This document shows positions 36,540 through 44,122 of a DNA stretch of 64,000 nucleotides, piece by piece. The position numbers and the translations under genes are program-made. Origin of the DNA: Bacteroidota bacterium (lineage in GTDB: Bacteria; Bacteroidota; Bacteroidia; Flavobacteriales; Flavobacteriaceae); the NCBI GenBank assembly GCA_023446155.1, contig JAEXIT010000011.1:42451-106450 (forward strand). The letters run 5' to 3'. The notes beneath the pieces are model-generated. The model saw only the letters and a program-made list of their open reading frames with translations. It had not been told where the DNA came from and did no database searches. Every line of letters starts with the position of its first letter. Position 1 is the stretch's first letter.

Positions 36540-37439
36540 ATGGAAAATATCGTACGATTTGATACTGTAAGTGAATACAATGCCTATTACAATACGGATA
36601 CCAAGCACCCGTTGGTGAGTGTCATCGACCTTTCGAAGTCGGATAAAAAAATAAATATCCGCTTGAATTTTGGTTTTTATACCATTTTTCTAAAAGATGT
36701 GAAGTGCGGAAACCTGCGATATGGCTGTAATTATTACGATTATCAGGAAGGAACGCTCGTATTTCTGGCACCGGGTCAGGTTATGGGAATTGAAAACAAC
36801 GGAGAACTGTATCAACCACAGGGATATGCATTGGTTTTTCATCCGGATCTGATCCGCGGAACGGCATTGGGACGTCAAATTGATGCGTATAGTTTTTTTT
36901 CATACGAGGTACACGAAGCACTGCATTTGTCTGAAAATGAACGGAAAATTATCATTGATTGTTTTTCGAAAATCCAACAGGAACTGGAACAGCCAATCGA
37001 TAAACACAGTAAAAAACTGATTGTGAATACAATCGAATTATTCCTGAATTATTGCGTTCGGTTTTACGACCGGCAGTTTATTACCAGGGATACGGCTCAT
37101 AAAGGAATACTGGAGCGTTTCGAAACCGTACTCAACGATTATTTCCATTCGGAGAAACCGCAAACATTAGGATTGCCTTCCGTGGGCTATTGTGCCGAAC
37201 AGCTGTTTTTATCGGCGAATTATTTTGGAGATCTGATCAAAAAAGAAACCGGTAAGTCGGCTCAGGAATATATACAGTCAAAAGTGATCAATACTGCTAA
37301 GGAGCGAATGTTCGACCGAAACAAATCGGTGAGTGAAATTGCGTATGAATTGGGATTCAAATATCCGCAACATTTTAGCCGATCGTTTAAACAACAGGTA
37401 GGACAATCACCTAACGAATACCGGATTCAGAATAATTAA
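36540..37439 (+). CDS. AraC-family transcriptional regulator
   Basis: A 299-residue regulator with an N-terminal cupin-type domain (NYYDYQEGTLVFLAPGQVMGIENN) and the two-HTH AraC domain at the end (YIQSKVINTAKERMFDRNKSVSEIAYELGFKYPQHFSRSFKQQVGQSPNEYRIQNN). It is divergent from the alcohol dehydrogenase gene, an arrangement typical of an activator controlling a neighbouring aldehyde/alcohol enzyme. Its effector is unknown. Confidence 0.93.
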   Translation: MENIVRFDTVSEYNAYYNTDTKHPLVSVIDLSKSDKKINIRLNFGFYTIFLKDVKCGNLRYGCNYYDYQEGTLVFLAPGQVMGIENNGELYQPQGYALVFHPDLIRGTALGRQIDAYSFFSYEVHEALHLSENERKIIIDCFSKIQQELEQPIDKHSKKLIVNTIELFLNYCVRFYDRQFITRDTAHKGILERFETVLNDYFHSEKPQTLGLPSVGYCAEQLFLSANYFGDLIKKETGKSAQEYIQSKVINTAKERMFDRNKSVSEIAYELGFKYPQHFSRSFKQQVGQSPNEYRIQNN

Positions 37440-37446
37440 ACCAAAA

Positions 37447-38172
37447 TCAGACCGTAAAAGTACTTTCCAGTGCAATCGCTTTTGGGAATAATATATTGTT
37501 TTCCAAATGGATGTGCTTGTGCAAATCGCTTTCGAATTCCTCGAGCATGGCATACGTAACTTTATAGGTGTTGCATGCATCGGCAGGCGGCGTATATTGA
37601 TTTGTAAGTCGTGCGATTTTCTCGAAACGCTCTCCTTCGGTATCGTGTTCGTGTCGCATCATGGCCACTGGATTGGCCACCGGACCAAAATGAGGACGCT
37701 TTAGTTCGGAACCTTCTTTTTGTGCTTTTGCCATCTGTTTGATAAAAGGAAAAAGGACCAGTTCTTCCTTTTTCATATGCATCGCTAATTCCCCGGACGA
37801 TTCGGCAAAAAGCATATTGATTTCAAATAATTCCGGATGTTTCTCGCCGTGTACTTTGCACAGTTTGTTTAAAAATTGAAGAAGCACCGTTGTTTTTTCT
37901 TCCACATAATGATGGTGTGTGGCTTCAATATAATCGGCCAGTACATCCAGCGGCCAATGATGGTAATCGGTAGTGTGGGTTTTGGAATCTTTTAAAAGCG
38001 TTTCCAGTTCGCTGATCAATTTCTCTTGGGAGATGTCTTTTTTAGTGCAAACGGCTTCTACAGTTCGATTGCCTTTACAACAAAAATCGATTTTGTATTT
38101 TGAGAATAAAGCCGCGGTTCGGAAATCCTGAGCGACAATATCGCCAATGGTGGTTTGAGGATTAATTTTCAT
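37447..38172 (-). CDS. ric: Iron-sulfur cluster repair di-iron protein
   Basis: A 241-residue cytoplasmic protein of the RIC/ScdA/YtfE family, which repairs Fe-S clusters damaged by NO or oxidants. The ScdA N-terminal region has TIGDIVAQDFRTAALFSKYKIDFCCKGNRTVEAVC, and the hemerythrin-like part carries the His/Glu ligands in YIEATHHHYVEEKTTVLLQFL, HEKHPELFEIN, HMKKEELVLFPF, RHEHDTEGERFEKI and HKHIHLENNILFPK. It is the last gene of the azurin-nadA-nadB-ric run, 11 bases after nadB. Confidence 0.94.
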   Translation of the reverse strand: MKINPQTTIGDIVAQDFRTAALFSKYKIDFCCKGNRTVEAVCTKKDISQEKLISELETLLKDSKTHTTDYHHWPLDVLADYIEATHHHYVEEKTTVLLQFLNKLCKVHGEKHPELFEINMLFAESSGELAMHMKKEELVLFPFIKQMAKAQKEGSELKRPHFGPVANPVAMMRHEHDTEGERFEKIARLTNQYTPPADACNTYKVTYAMLEEFESDLHKHIHLENNILFPKAIALESTFTV

Positions 38173-38183
38173 AAGTTAAAAAA

Positions 38184-39698
38184 TTAGGTTGTAGTGAATG
38201 ACACTGTTTTGGAAGTCTTATAAGATTGTTCTAACAAGATGGAACTAACCGTAAGCATATTCCTGAATTCAATATAAGAAGGGAAAGAATTCCTGTCGCG
38301 ATGGCAAAACATCGAATCGGCTTTTTGGCGTAGTTTTTTCAGGATCTTCCGAGTCGCATAGGCATCAGGTACTTCTGTGGTAAAGAATGCGGTCATCGTT
38401 TTTTGTAATAGTGCTTTTAAAGATGCAATAGTTGGTGATGCCGAATGCAGGTCCATCGGTTGTTGATTTAAGGTGATTACTGTTGAAAACGGAATGGTGT
38501 CGATGGTTTTAAGAACCGATTGTGCCCCTTGATGTGCAAATACCAGAGCTTCGAGCAACGAATTGGAGGCCAGTCGGTTTTTTCCATGCAATCCCGTTTG
38601 AGCACATTCGCCAACGGCATACAGGTTTTGAACCGAGGTTCGGGCATCTTTGTCTACTTTTATACCGCCACATTGATAATGGGCTGCCGGAACTATCGGA
38701 ATCGGTTCTCGGGCCGGATCAAATCCCGACTTCCGACAGTAATCGGTTATGGATGGAAAGTGATCATAAAAACGTTGAGGATTCAGATGGCGGCAATCGA
38801 GATAAACGTGTTTTTCGCCTGTTTTTTGTAATTCAGTGCCGATCGCTTTCGAAATAATATCCCGTGTAGCCAGTTCGCCGCGGGTGTCGTATTTAAAAAG
38901 GAAACGCTCGTGATTGTGATTAATGATATGGGCACCAAAACCTCTTACTGCTTCCGATAACAGGAAAAGCGGATTTTTGCCGGTCTCGTATAAAGCTGTC
39001 GGATGAAACTGAATATACGGCATATCCCGTATAACAGCACCGGCACGGAAAGCCATCGCCACACCATCGCCGGTAGCAATTTCCGGATTGGTGGTGTTTT
39101 GGAAAAGCTGCCCGCATCCACCGGTACATAGTACCGTAATTCGGGATCGGATATGTTTGATCATACCACGAATTTTATCATAATAGGTCATACCGGTACA
39201 ACAGCCGTTTTCTGTTGACAGATCAATACTAAAATAGTCTTCAAATAATACAATATTAGGATACCGGCGCAGTTGATGCAATAGTTTTCGTTCCATTTCC
39301 AAACCGGATTGGTCTTTGTGATGCAGAATCCGATGATGGGAATGCCCGCCTTCCAGTCCTAAATCCCAAGCTCCCGATGTAGTGGTGTCGAAATCGATCC
39401 CCAAGCGTATTAATTCCTGTATTCTTTCTGGTGCCTGTTCCACAACCATGCGAACAATTTCTTCATCACAACAACCGCCTCCGGCCTGTAAAGTGTCGTG
39501 AATATGTTGTTCAAAACTGTCCTCTTCGGTATTCGTTACCACAGCGATTCCTCCCTGCGCATAGCGGGTATTGGTGGTGTCGGCTGATGCTTTTGTAAAA
39601 AGGGTAATGGTAAGATCAGGACGTTTTTTAGCCATTTTAATTGCGAAAAACAATCCGGAAATTCCGGAACCCACTATAAGTATATCCGTTTTTTCCAT
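38184..39698 (-). CDS. nadB: L-aspartate oxidase
   Basis: A 504-residue FAD enzyme that oxidises aspartate to iminoaspartate in de novo NAD synthesis. The FAD-binding loop is ILIVGSGISGLFFAIKMAKK; later signatures are TNTRYAQGGIAVV, EGGHSHHRILHHKDQSGLEMERKLL and GGIKVDKDARTSVQNLYAVGECAQTGLHGKNRLASNSLLEALVF. The length is usual. It follows nadA by 16 bases, so both steps to quinolinate are together. Confidence 0.96.
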   Translation of the reverse strand: MEKTDILIVGSGISGLFFAIKMAKKRPDLTITLFTKASADTTNTRYAQGGIAVVTNTEEDSFEQHIHDTLQAGGGCCDEEIVRMVVEQAPERIQELIRLGIDFDTTTSGAWDLGLEGGHSHHRILHHKDQSGLEMERKLLHQLRRYPNIVLFEDYFSIDLSTENGCCTGMTYYDKIRGMIKHIRSRITVLCTGGCGQLFQNTTNPEIATGDGVAMAFRAGAVIRDMPYIQFHPTALYETGKNPLFLLSEAVRGFGAHIINHNHERFLFKYDTRGELATRDIISKAIGTELQKTGEKHVYLDCRHLNPQRFYDHFPSITDYCRKSGFDPAREPIPIVPAAHYQCGGIKVDKDARTSVQNLYAVGECAQTGLHGKNRLASNSLLEALVFAHQGAQSVLKTIDTIPFSTVITLNQQPMDLHSASPTIASLKALLQKTMTAFFTTEVPDAYATRKILKKLRQKADSMFCHRDRNSFPSYIEFRNMLTVSSILLEQSYKTSKTVSFTTT

Positions 39699-39714
39699 AT
39701 ACTAAGAATTGAAA

Positions 39715-40647
39715 TTAGGATAGCGCCAGCATTCGATGGATGGGCTTTAGCGCTTCGGTTCGCAGTGTATCACTGATTTTTATTTCGGGATATTCGTTTT
39801 GAAGACATCGAAATAGTTTTTCAAGCGTATTCACTTTCATATAGGCACATTCACTACAGGAGCAGGTATTTTCCTGATGGGATGGCGCGGCAATAATGGT
39901 TTTATCCGGTACGTCTCTGGAAAGTTGATGCAGTATTCCGGCTTCGGTGGCCACGATAAAAACTGTTCCCGGATCGTCTTTGATAAAGTTAATTATACCG
40001 GAAGTGGAACCAATATAATGGGCGACTTTTAAGATATGATCTTCCGATTCCGGATGTGCTACAATTTTAGCACCGGGATATTGATTGTATAAATCGATTA
40101 ACTTGTCTAACGAAAACGCTTCGTGCACCACACAGGAACCATCCCATAAGACTAAATCCCGGTTGGTTTCCTGGATCAGGTATTTCCCCAGATTTTTATC
40201 GGGTGCAAAAATAATCTTCTGATCCGCAGGGATGGAAGCGATAATTTTTTTGGCATTCGAAGAGGTACATACAATATCACTCAGTGCTTTTATATGTGCC
40301 GAACAATTAATATAGGTCACCACGGTATGATCCGGATATTGGTCTTTTAATTTTTTAAAGTCATCCGGATCACAGCCGTCTGCGAGTGAACAACCGGCGT
40401 TAAAATCCGGAAGTACTACCTTTTTATTCGGATTGAGAATTTTTGCCGTTTCGGCCATAAAATGCACACCGGCAAATACGATGATATCGGCATCGGTTGT
40501 AGCGGCTTTTTTGGATAATTCGAGACTGTCGCCTACAAAATCGGCAATTTCCTGAATGGCTTTCTCCTGATAGTAATGCGCCAGAATCACGGCATTTTTT
40601 TCCTGCCGCAACCGGTTGATTTCGGCAATTAACGTTGCTTCGTTCAT
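39715..40647 (-). CDS. nadA: Quinolinate synthase A
   Basis: A 310-residue [4Fe-4S] enzyme condensing iminoaspartate with dihydroxyacetone phosphate to quinolinate. I use the ATG at 40647 (MNEATLIAEINRLRQEKNAVILAHYYQEKAIQEIADFVGDSLELSKKA); 12 further upstream codons are open but not conserved. Cluster cysteines are expected in NAGCSLADGC, VTYINCSA and ENTCSCSECAYMKVN. The gene is 25 bases after the azurin stop. Confidence 0.95.
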   Translation of the reverse strand: MNEATLIAEINRLRQEKNAVILAHYYQEKAIQEIADFVGDSLELSKKAATTDADIIVFAGVHFMAETAKILNPNKKVVLPDFNAGCSLADGCDPDDFKKLKDQYPDHTVVTYINCSAHIKALSDIVCTSSNAKKIIASIPADQKIIFAPDKNLGKYLIQETNRDLVLWDGSCVVHEAFSLDKLIDLYNQYPGAKIVAHPESEDHILKVAHYIGSTSGIINFIKDDPGTVFIVATEAGILHQLSRDVPDKTIIAAPSHQENTCSCSECAYMKVNTLEKLFRCLQNEYPEIKISDTLRTEALKPIHRMLALS

Positions 40648-40672
40648 AATAGTGGTTTTGAAGCTATTGGGT

Positions 40673-41176
40673 TTATTCGACAACCAATTTTCCTTTCATC
40701 ATAGCGGCATGTCCTGGGAAAGAACATAAAAAATCGTATGTTCCCGGCTCTGAAATGGTAAATTCGATCGTGTCGGATTCCCCTCCGCTTAGTAATCGGG
40801 TATGGGCGATGATGTTTGCTTTTTCTGATTCCGGTATATAGTCGGTTGCTTTTGCCAAAGCGGCTTTTTCTGTAAATGCTGCGACATCCGTACCTGGTTT
40901 AAGAATGACTAGATTGTGTCCCATAACGGCTTTGTCCATCTTACCGGTATGTTGTAGCGTTAACGTTATAGTACCGGTTCCGGTTTTTAGTTCGTTTGTG
41001 GAATACTGCATCTGATCGTTAGATTCAATTTCCAGGGTATTTTCAGATGTAGAAATAGTCTCAGTTTGTTCGGTTACCGGAGTATTTTCAGGGGCGGTTG
41101 CTTTGCTTCGATCTTTACAGGCTGCAACAATTGCGATGATACTCAGAAAGACAGAAAGACGGATTAACTTTTTCAT
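40673..41176 (-). CDS. Azurin-type blue copper lipoprotein
   Basis: A 167-residue periplasmic electron carrier; I use the ATG at 41176. The lipoprotein signal ends IIAIVAAC with Cys20, followed by a Ser/Thr/Glu-rich linker (about 21-60). Copper ligands match azurin: H87 (MGHNLV), C151, H156 and M160 (CSFPGHAAMM), with the azurin spacing of 5 and 4. It heads the nadA-nadB-ric run, so it may serve redox or NO defence, but that is inference. Confidence 0.93.
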   Translation of the reverse strand: MKKLIRLSVFLSIIAIVAACKDRSKATAPENTPVTEQTETISTSENTLEIESNDQMQYSTNELKTGTGTITLTLQHTGKMDKAVMGHNLVILKPGTDVAAFTEKAALAKATDYIPESEKANIIAHTRLLSGGESDTIEFTISEPGTYDFLCSFPGHAAMMKGKLVVE

Positions 41177-41330
41177 ACTATGGATTGTGTTAAGGTTATA
41201 CATTGTGATTAACATACTTAGAAAGAGCAAAATAAAACCGTATCCGGAATATAAAATATGATAAATGTTAGCTTTTGTTGGGATAAATTACCGTATAACT
41301 AAAATGAGTTTGTCGGGAGAGTAACCATAA

Positions 41331-41360
41331 AAAAAGCCGCCCTAAATGGTGGCAGCTTTT
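41331..41360. terminator. Terminator after the 162-residue membrane protein gene
   Basis: AAAAGCCGCC and GGCAGCTTTT (41351-41360) form a 10-pair stem with one mismatch, read on the minus strand as the end of the 41381-41869 gene. Confidence 0.6.
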
Positions 41361-41380
41361 GTATTGATTATTTGATTGGC

Positions 41381-41869
41381 TTATGAGCTAAACCTAATGA
41401 TATAAAATAACATGATTGCAATACCGATTATAAAATAACCCCATGCCTTAATGTGATTACGGGCTTTTTGTTTTTGATCAATGGCGACTTTGGTTTCGAC
41501 CCTCACGTCACGGTAGCCCATTGATTTTAAACCTGTCCGATACCGTGCATCCCTTTTATAAACATCCTGTCGTTCCATATAGTACATTAATTGATAGTCT
41601 TTAGTAAAGTTTATATAACTCCGATATAACAGAATTCCCGAACCTAAAAATGGTATAAGGAAAGCAAGTGTCAGCGCCCAAAACCATTTAATAACGATAT
41701 ACTCTTTGACTTGCTTTAAGTCGTTATTGCCCGTTGCTCTCTCTTGTTGGTAGAGCGGTTGGTTTGAGGAAACGACATAGGAGTAGTTTTGTGAGTTGCT
41801 ATAATTGCGTCCGGCTTGTCGTGCTGCTGAATACGCAAAATTTTTTGCTAAGTCTGAAAGAAATGCCAT
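41381..41869 (-). CDS. Hypothetical two-span membrane protein
   Basis: A 162-residue inner-membrane protein with spans at about 63-87 (WFWALTLAFLIPFLGSGILLY) and 140-160 (AWGYFIIGIAIMLFYIIRF) and a charged loop between (YMERQDVYKRDARYRTGLKSMGYRDVRVETKVAIDQKQ). The N-terminus is Ser/Asn/Tyr-rich. I recognise no family. It is transcribed alone, ends at a terminator and is separated from its neighbours by about 200 bases. Confidence 0.7.
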   Translation of the reverse strand: MAFLSDLAKNFAYSAARQAGRNYSNSQNYSYVVSSNQPLYQQERATGNNDLKQVKEYIVIKWFWALTLAFLIPFLGSGILLYRSYINFTKDYQLMYYMERQDVYKRDARYRTGLKSMGYRDVRVETKVAIDQKQKARNHIKAWGYFIIGIAIMLFYIIRFSS

Positions 41870-42191
41870 GATTAATTAAAGTTTGATTATACAAAATGTT
41901 CTGGTGGTATGGCAAACTTATGCTCAAAAGAAAGGATAGGAGTACGGTTTTCCATAATTTCAAAATAAGGCATCAATAACAGGATTGTAACGGTGGCATG
42001 CTGTTGTAAGAAACCTCGTAAGAAAGGGTATAATTACCTAATTTAGAATGGGTTTTAATTGTTGTATTTTTAAAGTTTTGTGTTAAAATGTTATTTTATC
42101 GATTATTATGTGCTTTTTGTCTTAAATACTATCTGTTAAAATGTGTTATATGTTACGATTTTATATATTTGATCCGCAAATTTAAACTCCC
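41870..42191. other. Gene-free stretch before the small-protein gene
   Basis: AT-rich, no supported ORF. It holds the upstream region of the divergent 162-residue gene and, at its right end, the -7 box for the 45-residue gene. I see nothing else structured in it. Confidence 0.5.
42164..42171 (+). promoter_or_regulatory. Probable -7 box of the 45-residue gene
   Basis: TATATTTG fits TAnnTTTG, 20 bases before the ATG at 42192. The -33 element is unclear. Confidence 0.55.
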
Positions 42192-42329
42192 ATGTCTAAT
42201 TTACTTGGATCGATTATCAGGTTTTTTACAAGAAGCAGGAAAAAACAATTAAGTTTTGGAAGCGACTCAAATGTAAAAAGACACAATGGAAAGAAACTTT
42301 CCAAAAAGAAAAAACAAAACTGGTATTAA
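42192..42329 (+). CDS. Small basic hypothetical protein (45 residues)
   Basis: An ATG at 42192 gives a 45-codon reading frame: MSNLLGSIIRFFTRSRKKQL, then SFGSDSNVKRHNGKKLSKKK and KQNWY. It has an amphipathic or weakly hydrophobic N-terminal patch and a strongly Lys/Arg-rich body, with no acidic residues except one Asp. A -7 promoter box lies 20 bases upstream and a strong terminator starts 2 bases after the stop, so it is its own transcription unit. I know no named family; nucleic-acid or membrane binding would fit its charge. Confidence 0.7.
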   Translation: MSNLLGSIIRFFTRSRKKQLSFGSDSNVKRHNGKKLSKKKKQNWY

Positions 42330-42330
42330 A

Positions 42331-42358
42331 AAAGGCCTCCCGACGGAGGCCTTTTTGT
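42331..42358 (+). terminator. Strong terminator after the 45-residue gene
   Basis: AAAGGCCTCC (42331-42340) pairs with GGAGGCCTTT (42345-42354) around CGAC, then T-rich. It can also end the convergent 374-residue gene. Confidence 0.9.
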
Positions 42359-42367
42359 TTTTATCGA

Positions 42368-43492
42368 TTACTGATTCGGATCACTGTTTAAATTGTTGAT
42401 AATGGTGTGAGTGATTGGTTTTAGTGTTTTTTCGGTAACCGGATGTAAGCCGTGATGGGTAAACAGTTCGTAATAGCCGTTTGTCTTGGAATACCAGATC
42501 AGCGGATTCCCATAAAGATCAAAAAATGTGAGTGTGTCGCTATAGGAAACTTTTCGGAAGTGTTTCAATAGTTGCTCGTCCAATGACTGGATCTCACCAT
42601 TAATTTCCGGATCATTACAGTCAATCTTCTCATAATGATCTTCCAACCAAACCATACAGTTTTTGGGCGTAAAAATTGTTTTGTTCAGACTCCACACTAA
42701 AAGTACCATAATCGAAACAGTACCCAATCCGTAATGGATTTTGCTTAATTGCCGTTTTTTGAAAAAACGAGGGATTGTATTCCAAAGAACATGAAGTCTG
42801 TTTTTCAACGAATTTACAATAGACGTTGTATTCTCCTTTTTAGTGCTTTGATCGGAACCTCCTTTCGTATCTGGTGGATCCGTTGCTTCGGGTTGTTCTT
42901 CTATTTCGAATGCTTTTTCCGTTTCTTTCTCCTTAGGATTGGTATTCACTACATCAGATTCAGGTAAACTAGCGTCATTATTCGCCTCATTTTCTTCGGA
43001 TTCATTAACAGCCTCCATAATGTTCAGATGATCACTATTGTCTCCGGATTGAGCTTCTTCGTCACTTTGAGAAAAATTCTCAGTATCGTTATCAAGTTCT
43101 TCCGTTGGAGTTTTGGAAACGATTGGAAGGGAGACTGTAAGGTCTAGTTCGCTAAATTTTCCATAAGGCCTTTCCGGTAACTCAACTAAAATAGCTGCCA
43201 TTTCTATCGAAGTCCAATCGGGAGGAATATTTATCCCATTTAAAAAATTACCGATTGCTTTAAACTTATTAATGTTTTTATTGATCAAGTTGACATTTTC
43301 TTCGTTAAAATCAAATTTCCAAAAAGCTTTAAACCAAAATATATCGCTAGGATTTTTATTTCCATCAAAGATGCGAATACATGAGTTTCGTAATTGTGCG
43401 AGTGATGCTTTAAAACGGTTTGGGCCATTTTTTTTCTCCTCATATTTTGATCGGATTGCAGCAATATAATCGTCTTCACTATTTTTTTTCAT
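42368..43492 (-). CDS. Hypothetical one-span membrane protein with acidic middle
   Basis: A 374-residue protein of unknown family. Residues about 1-130 are a folded-looking N-terminal domain (FKASLAQLRNSCIRIFDGNKNPSDIFWFKAFWKFDF). Residues about 130-220 are strongly acidic and low in complexity (NDTENFSQSDEEAQSGDNSDH and more). One span sits at about 258-275 (LGTVSIMVLLVWSLNKTIF), then a 95-residue outer domain with two Cys (CMVWLEDHYEKIDC). Short repeats lie directly upstream of its start. It is convergent to the 45-residue gene. Confidence 0.75.
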   Translation of the reverse strand: MKKNSEDDYIAAIRSKYEEKKNGPNRFKASLAQLRNSCIRIFDGNKNPSDIFWFKAFWKFDFNEENVNLINKNINKFKAIGNFLNGINIPPDWTSIEMAAILVELPERPYGKFSELDLTVSLPIVSKTPTEELDNDTENFSQSDEEAQSGDNSDHLNIMEAVNESEENEANNDASLPESDVVNTNPKEKETEKAFEIEEQPEATDPPDTKGGSDQSTKKENTTSIVNSLKNRLHVLWNTIPRFFKKRQLSKIHYGLGTVSIMVLLVWSLNKTIFTPKNCMVWLEDHYEKIDCNDPEINGEIQSLDEQLLKHFRKVSYSDTLTFFDLYGNPLIWYSKTNGYYELFTHHGLHPVTEKTLKPITHTIINNLNSDPNQ

Positions 43493-43557
43493 CGGTAATA
43501 ATCAGAATTAATTAGTAATAATCGGAATCTTTCGGAATAATCGGAACAATCGGAATC
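43491..43557 (-). repeat. Short repeats ATTCCGATT in the leader of the 374-residue gene
   Basis: On the minus strand about four copies of a (A/G)TTCCGATT word, spaced 7-16 bases apart, lie within 67 bases before the ATG, with imperfect ATTCTGATT and ATTACCGAT copies. They may be binding sites or slippage products. Confidence 0.5.
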
Positions 43558-43659
43558 TTTGATAAATGTCTGAAAAATAGCCTTTTAATTTGCCTCAGAA
43601 TTAGTTCAGTCCCGATATGCATTCACGGACAAATGTACATGACTACTTCTAACTTGGTG

Positions 43660-43675
43660 ATACGGAAAAACGTAA
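43660..43675 (-). promoter_or_regulatory. Copy 2 of shared inverted motif TTACGT-N4-CCGTA
   Basis: On the minus strand TTACGT TTTT CCGTAT, one base short of the full inverted repeat. It is about 150 bases before the small lipoprotein and kinase genes. Confidence 0.5.
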
Positions 43676-43766
43676 TGTCGTTATCCGGGAAGTATAATAA
43701 CCTTATGCTTTTTCTGTCTCATCAACACTTCCCATACATAAATCAGTGGCGTAACAAAAGCTAATC

Positions 43767-43785
43767 TCCGGGACAAGGTCCCGGA
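43767..43785 (+). promoter_or_regulatory. Hairpin in leader of the small lipoprotein gene
   Basis: TCCGGGAC and GTCCCGGA form a perfect 8-bp stem with loop AAG, with no T run, so it is unlikely to be a terminator. It lies 38 bases before the ATG at 43824. Confidence 0.5.
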
Positions 43786-43823
43786 CAGCCACGCCCATGT
43801 CAAATTTTTTAAAACTAAACATT

Positions 43824-44078
43824 ATGAAAAAAATTTATATCACAGCTTTTGCTGTACTGGGATTGTCGTTATTAGTATCGTGTTCAACAGAAAATAGTGC
43901 AGAGGAACTTTTTGCACCGTCCACCAAGCAACAGGACGAACTGTTACAAAATCTGTATCAAGGTGAGACCTGTTATATTGTTGCAAAACCCGGTGATACC
44001 ATTCCGCCGAATCAGGAAGGAGGAGGAGGTACCGGAGAAGATGGTACAATTCCGGTAAAGCCACCTAAAAAACCATAA
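43824..44078 (+). CDS. Small lipoprotein upstream of TPR kinase
   Basis: An 84-residue lipoprotein; the ATG at 43824 gives a clean signal (MKKIYITAFAVLGLSLLVSC, Cys20). The mature part ends in a Pro/Gly-rich tail (IPPNQEGGGGTGEDGTIPVKPPKKP) and has one more Cys (ETCYIV). It has no known family. It lies 44 bases before a TPR histidine kinase gene on the same strand and may be co-expressed with it. Confidence 0.7.
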   Translation: MKKIYITAFAVLGLSLLVSCSTENSAEELFAPSTKQQDELLQNLYQGETCYIVAKPGDTIPPNQEGGGGTGEDGTIPVKPPKKP

Positions 44079-44122
44079 AAAATGAGAGTATAATCTTATT
44101 GTAATTTTATTAACTTCGGGGA

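Larger units (their letters stand above)
43493..43823. other. Gene-free regulatory stretch between divergent genes
   Basis: No supported gene. It contains the ATTCCGATT repeats (43491-43557), copy 2 of the 16-bp motif (43660-43675) and an 8-bp-stem hairpin TCCGGGAC-AAG-GTCCCGGA at 43767-43785, 38 bases before the lipoprotein ATG. Confidence 0.6.
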
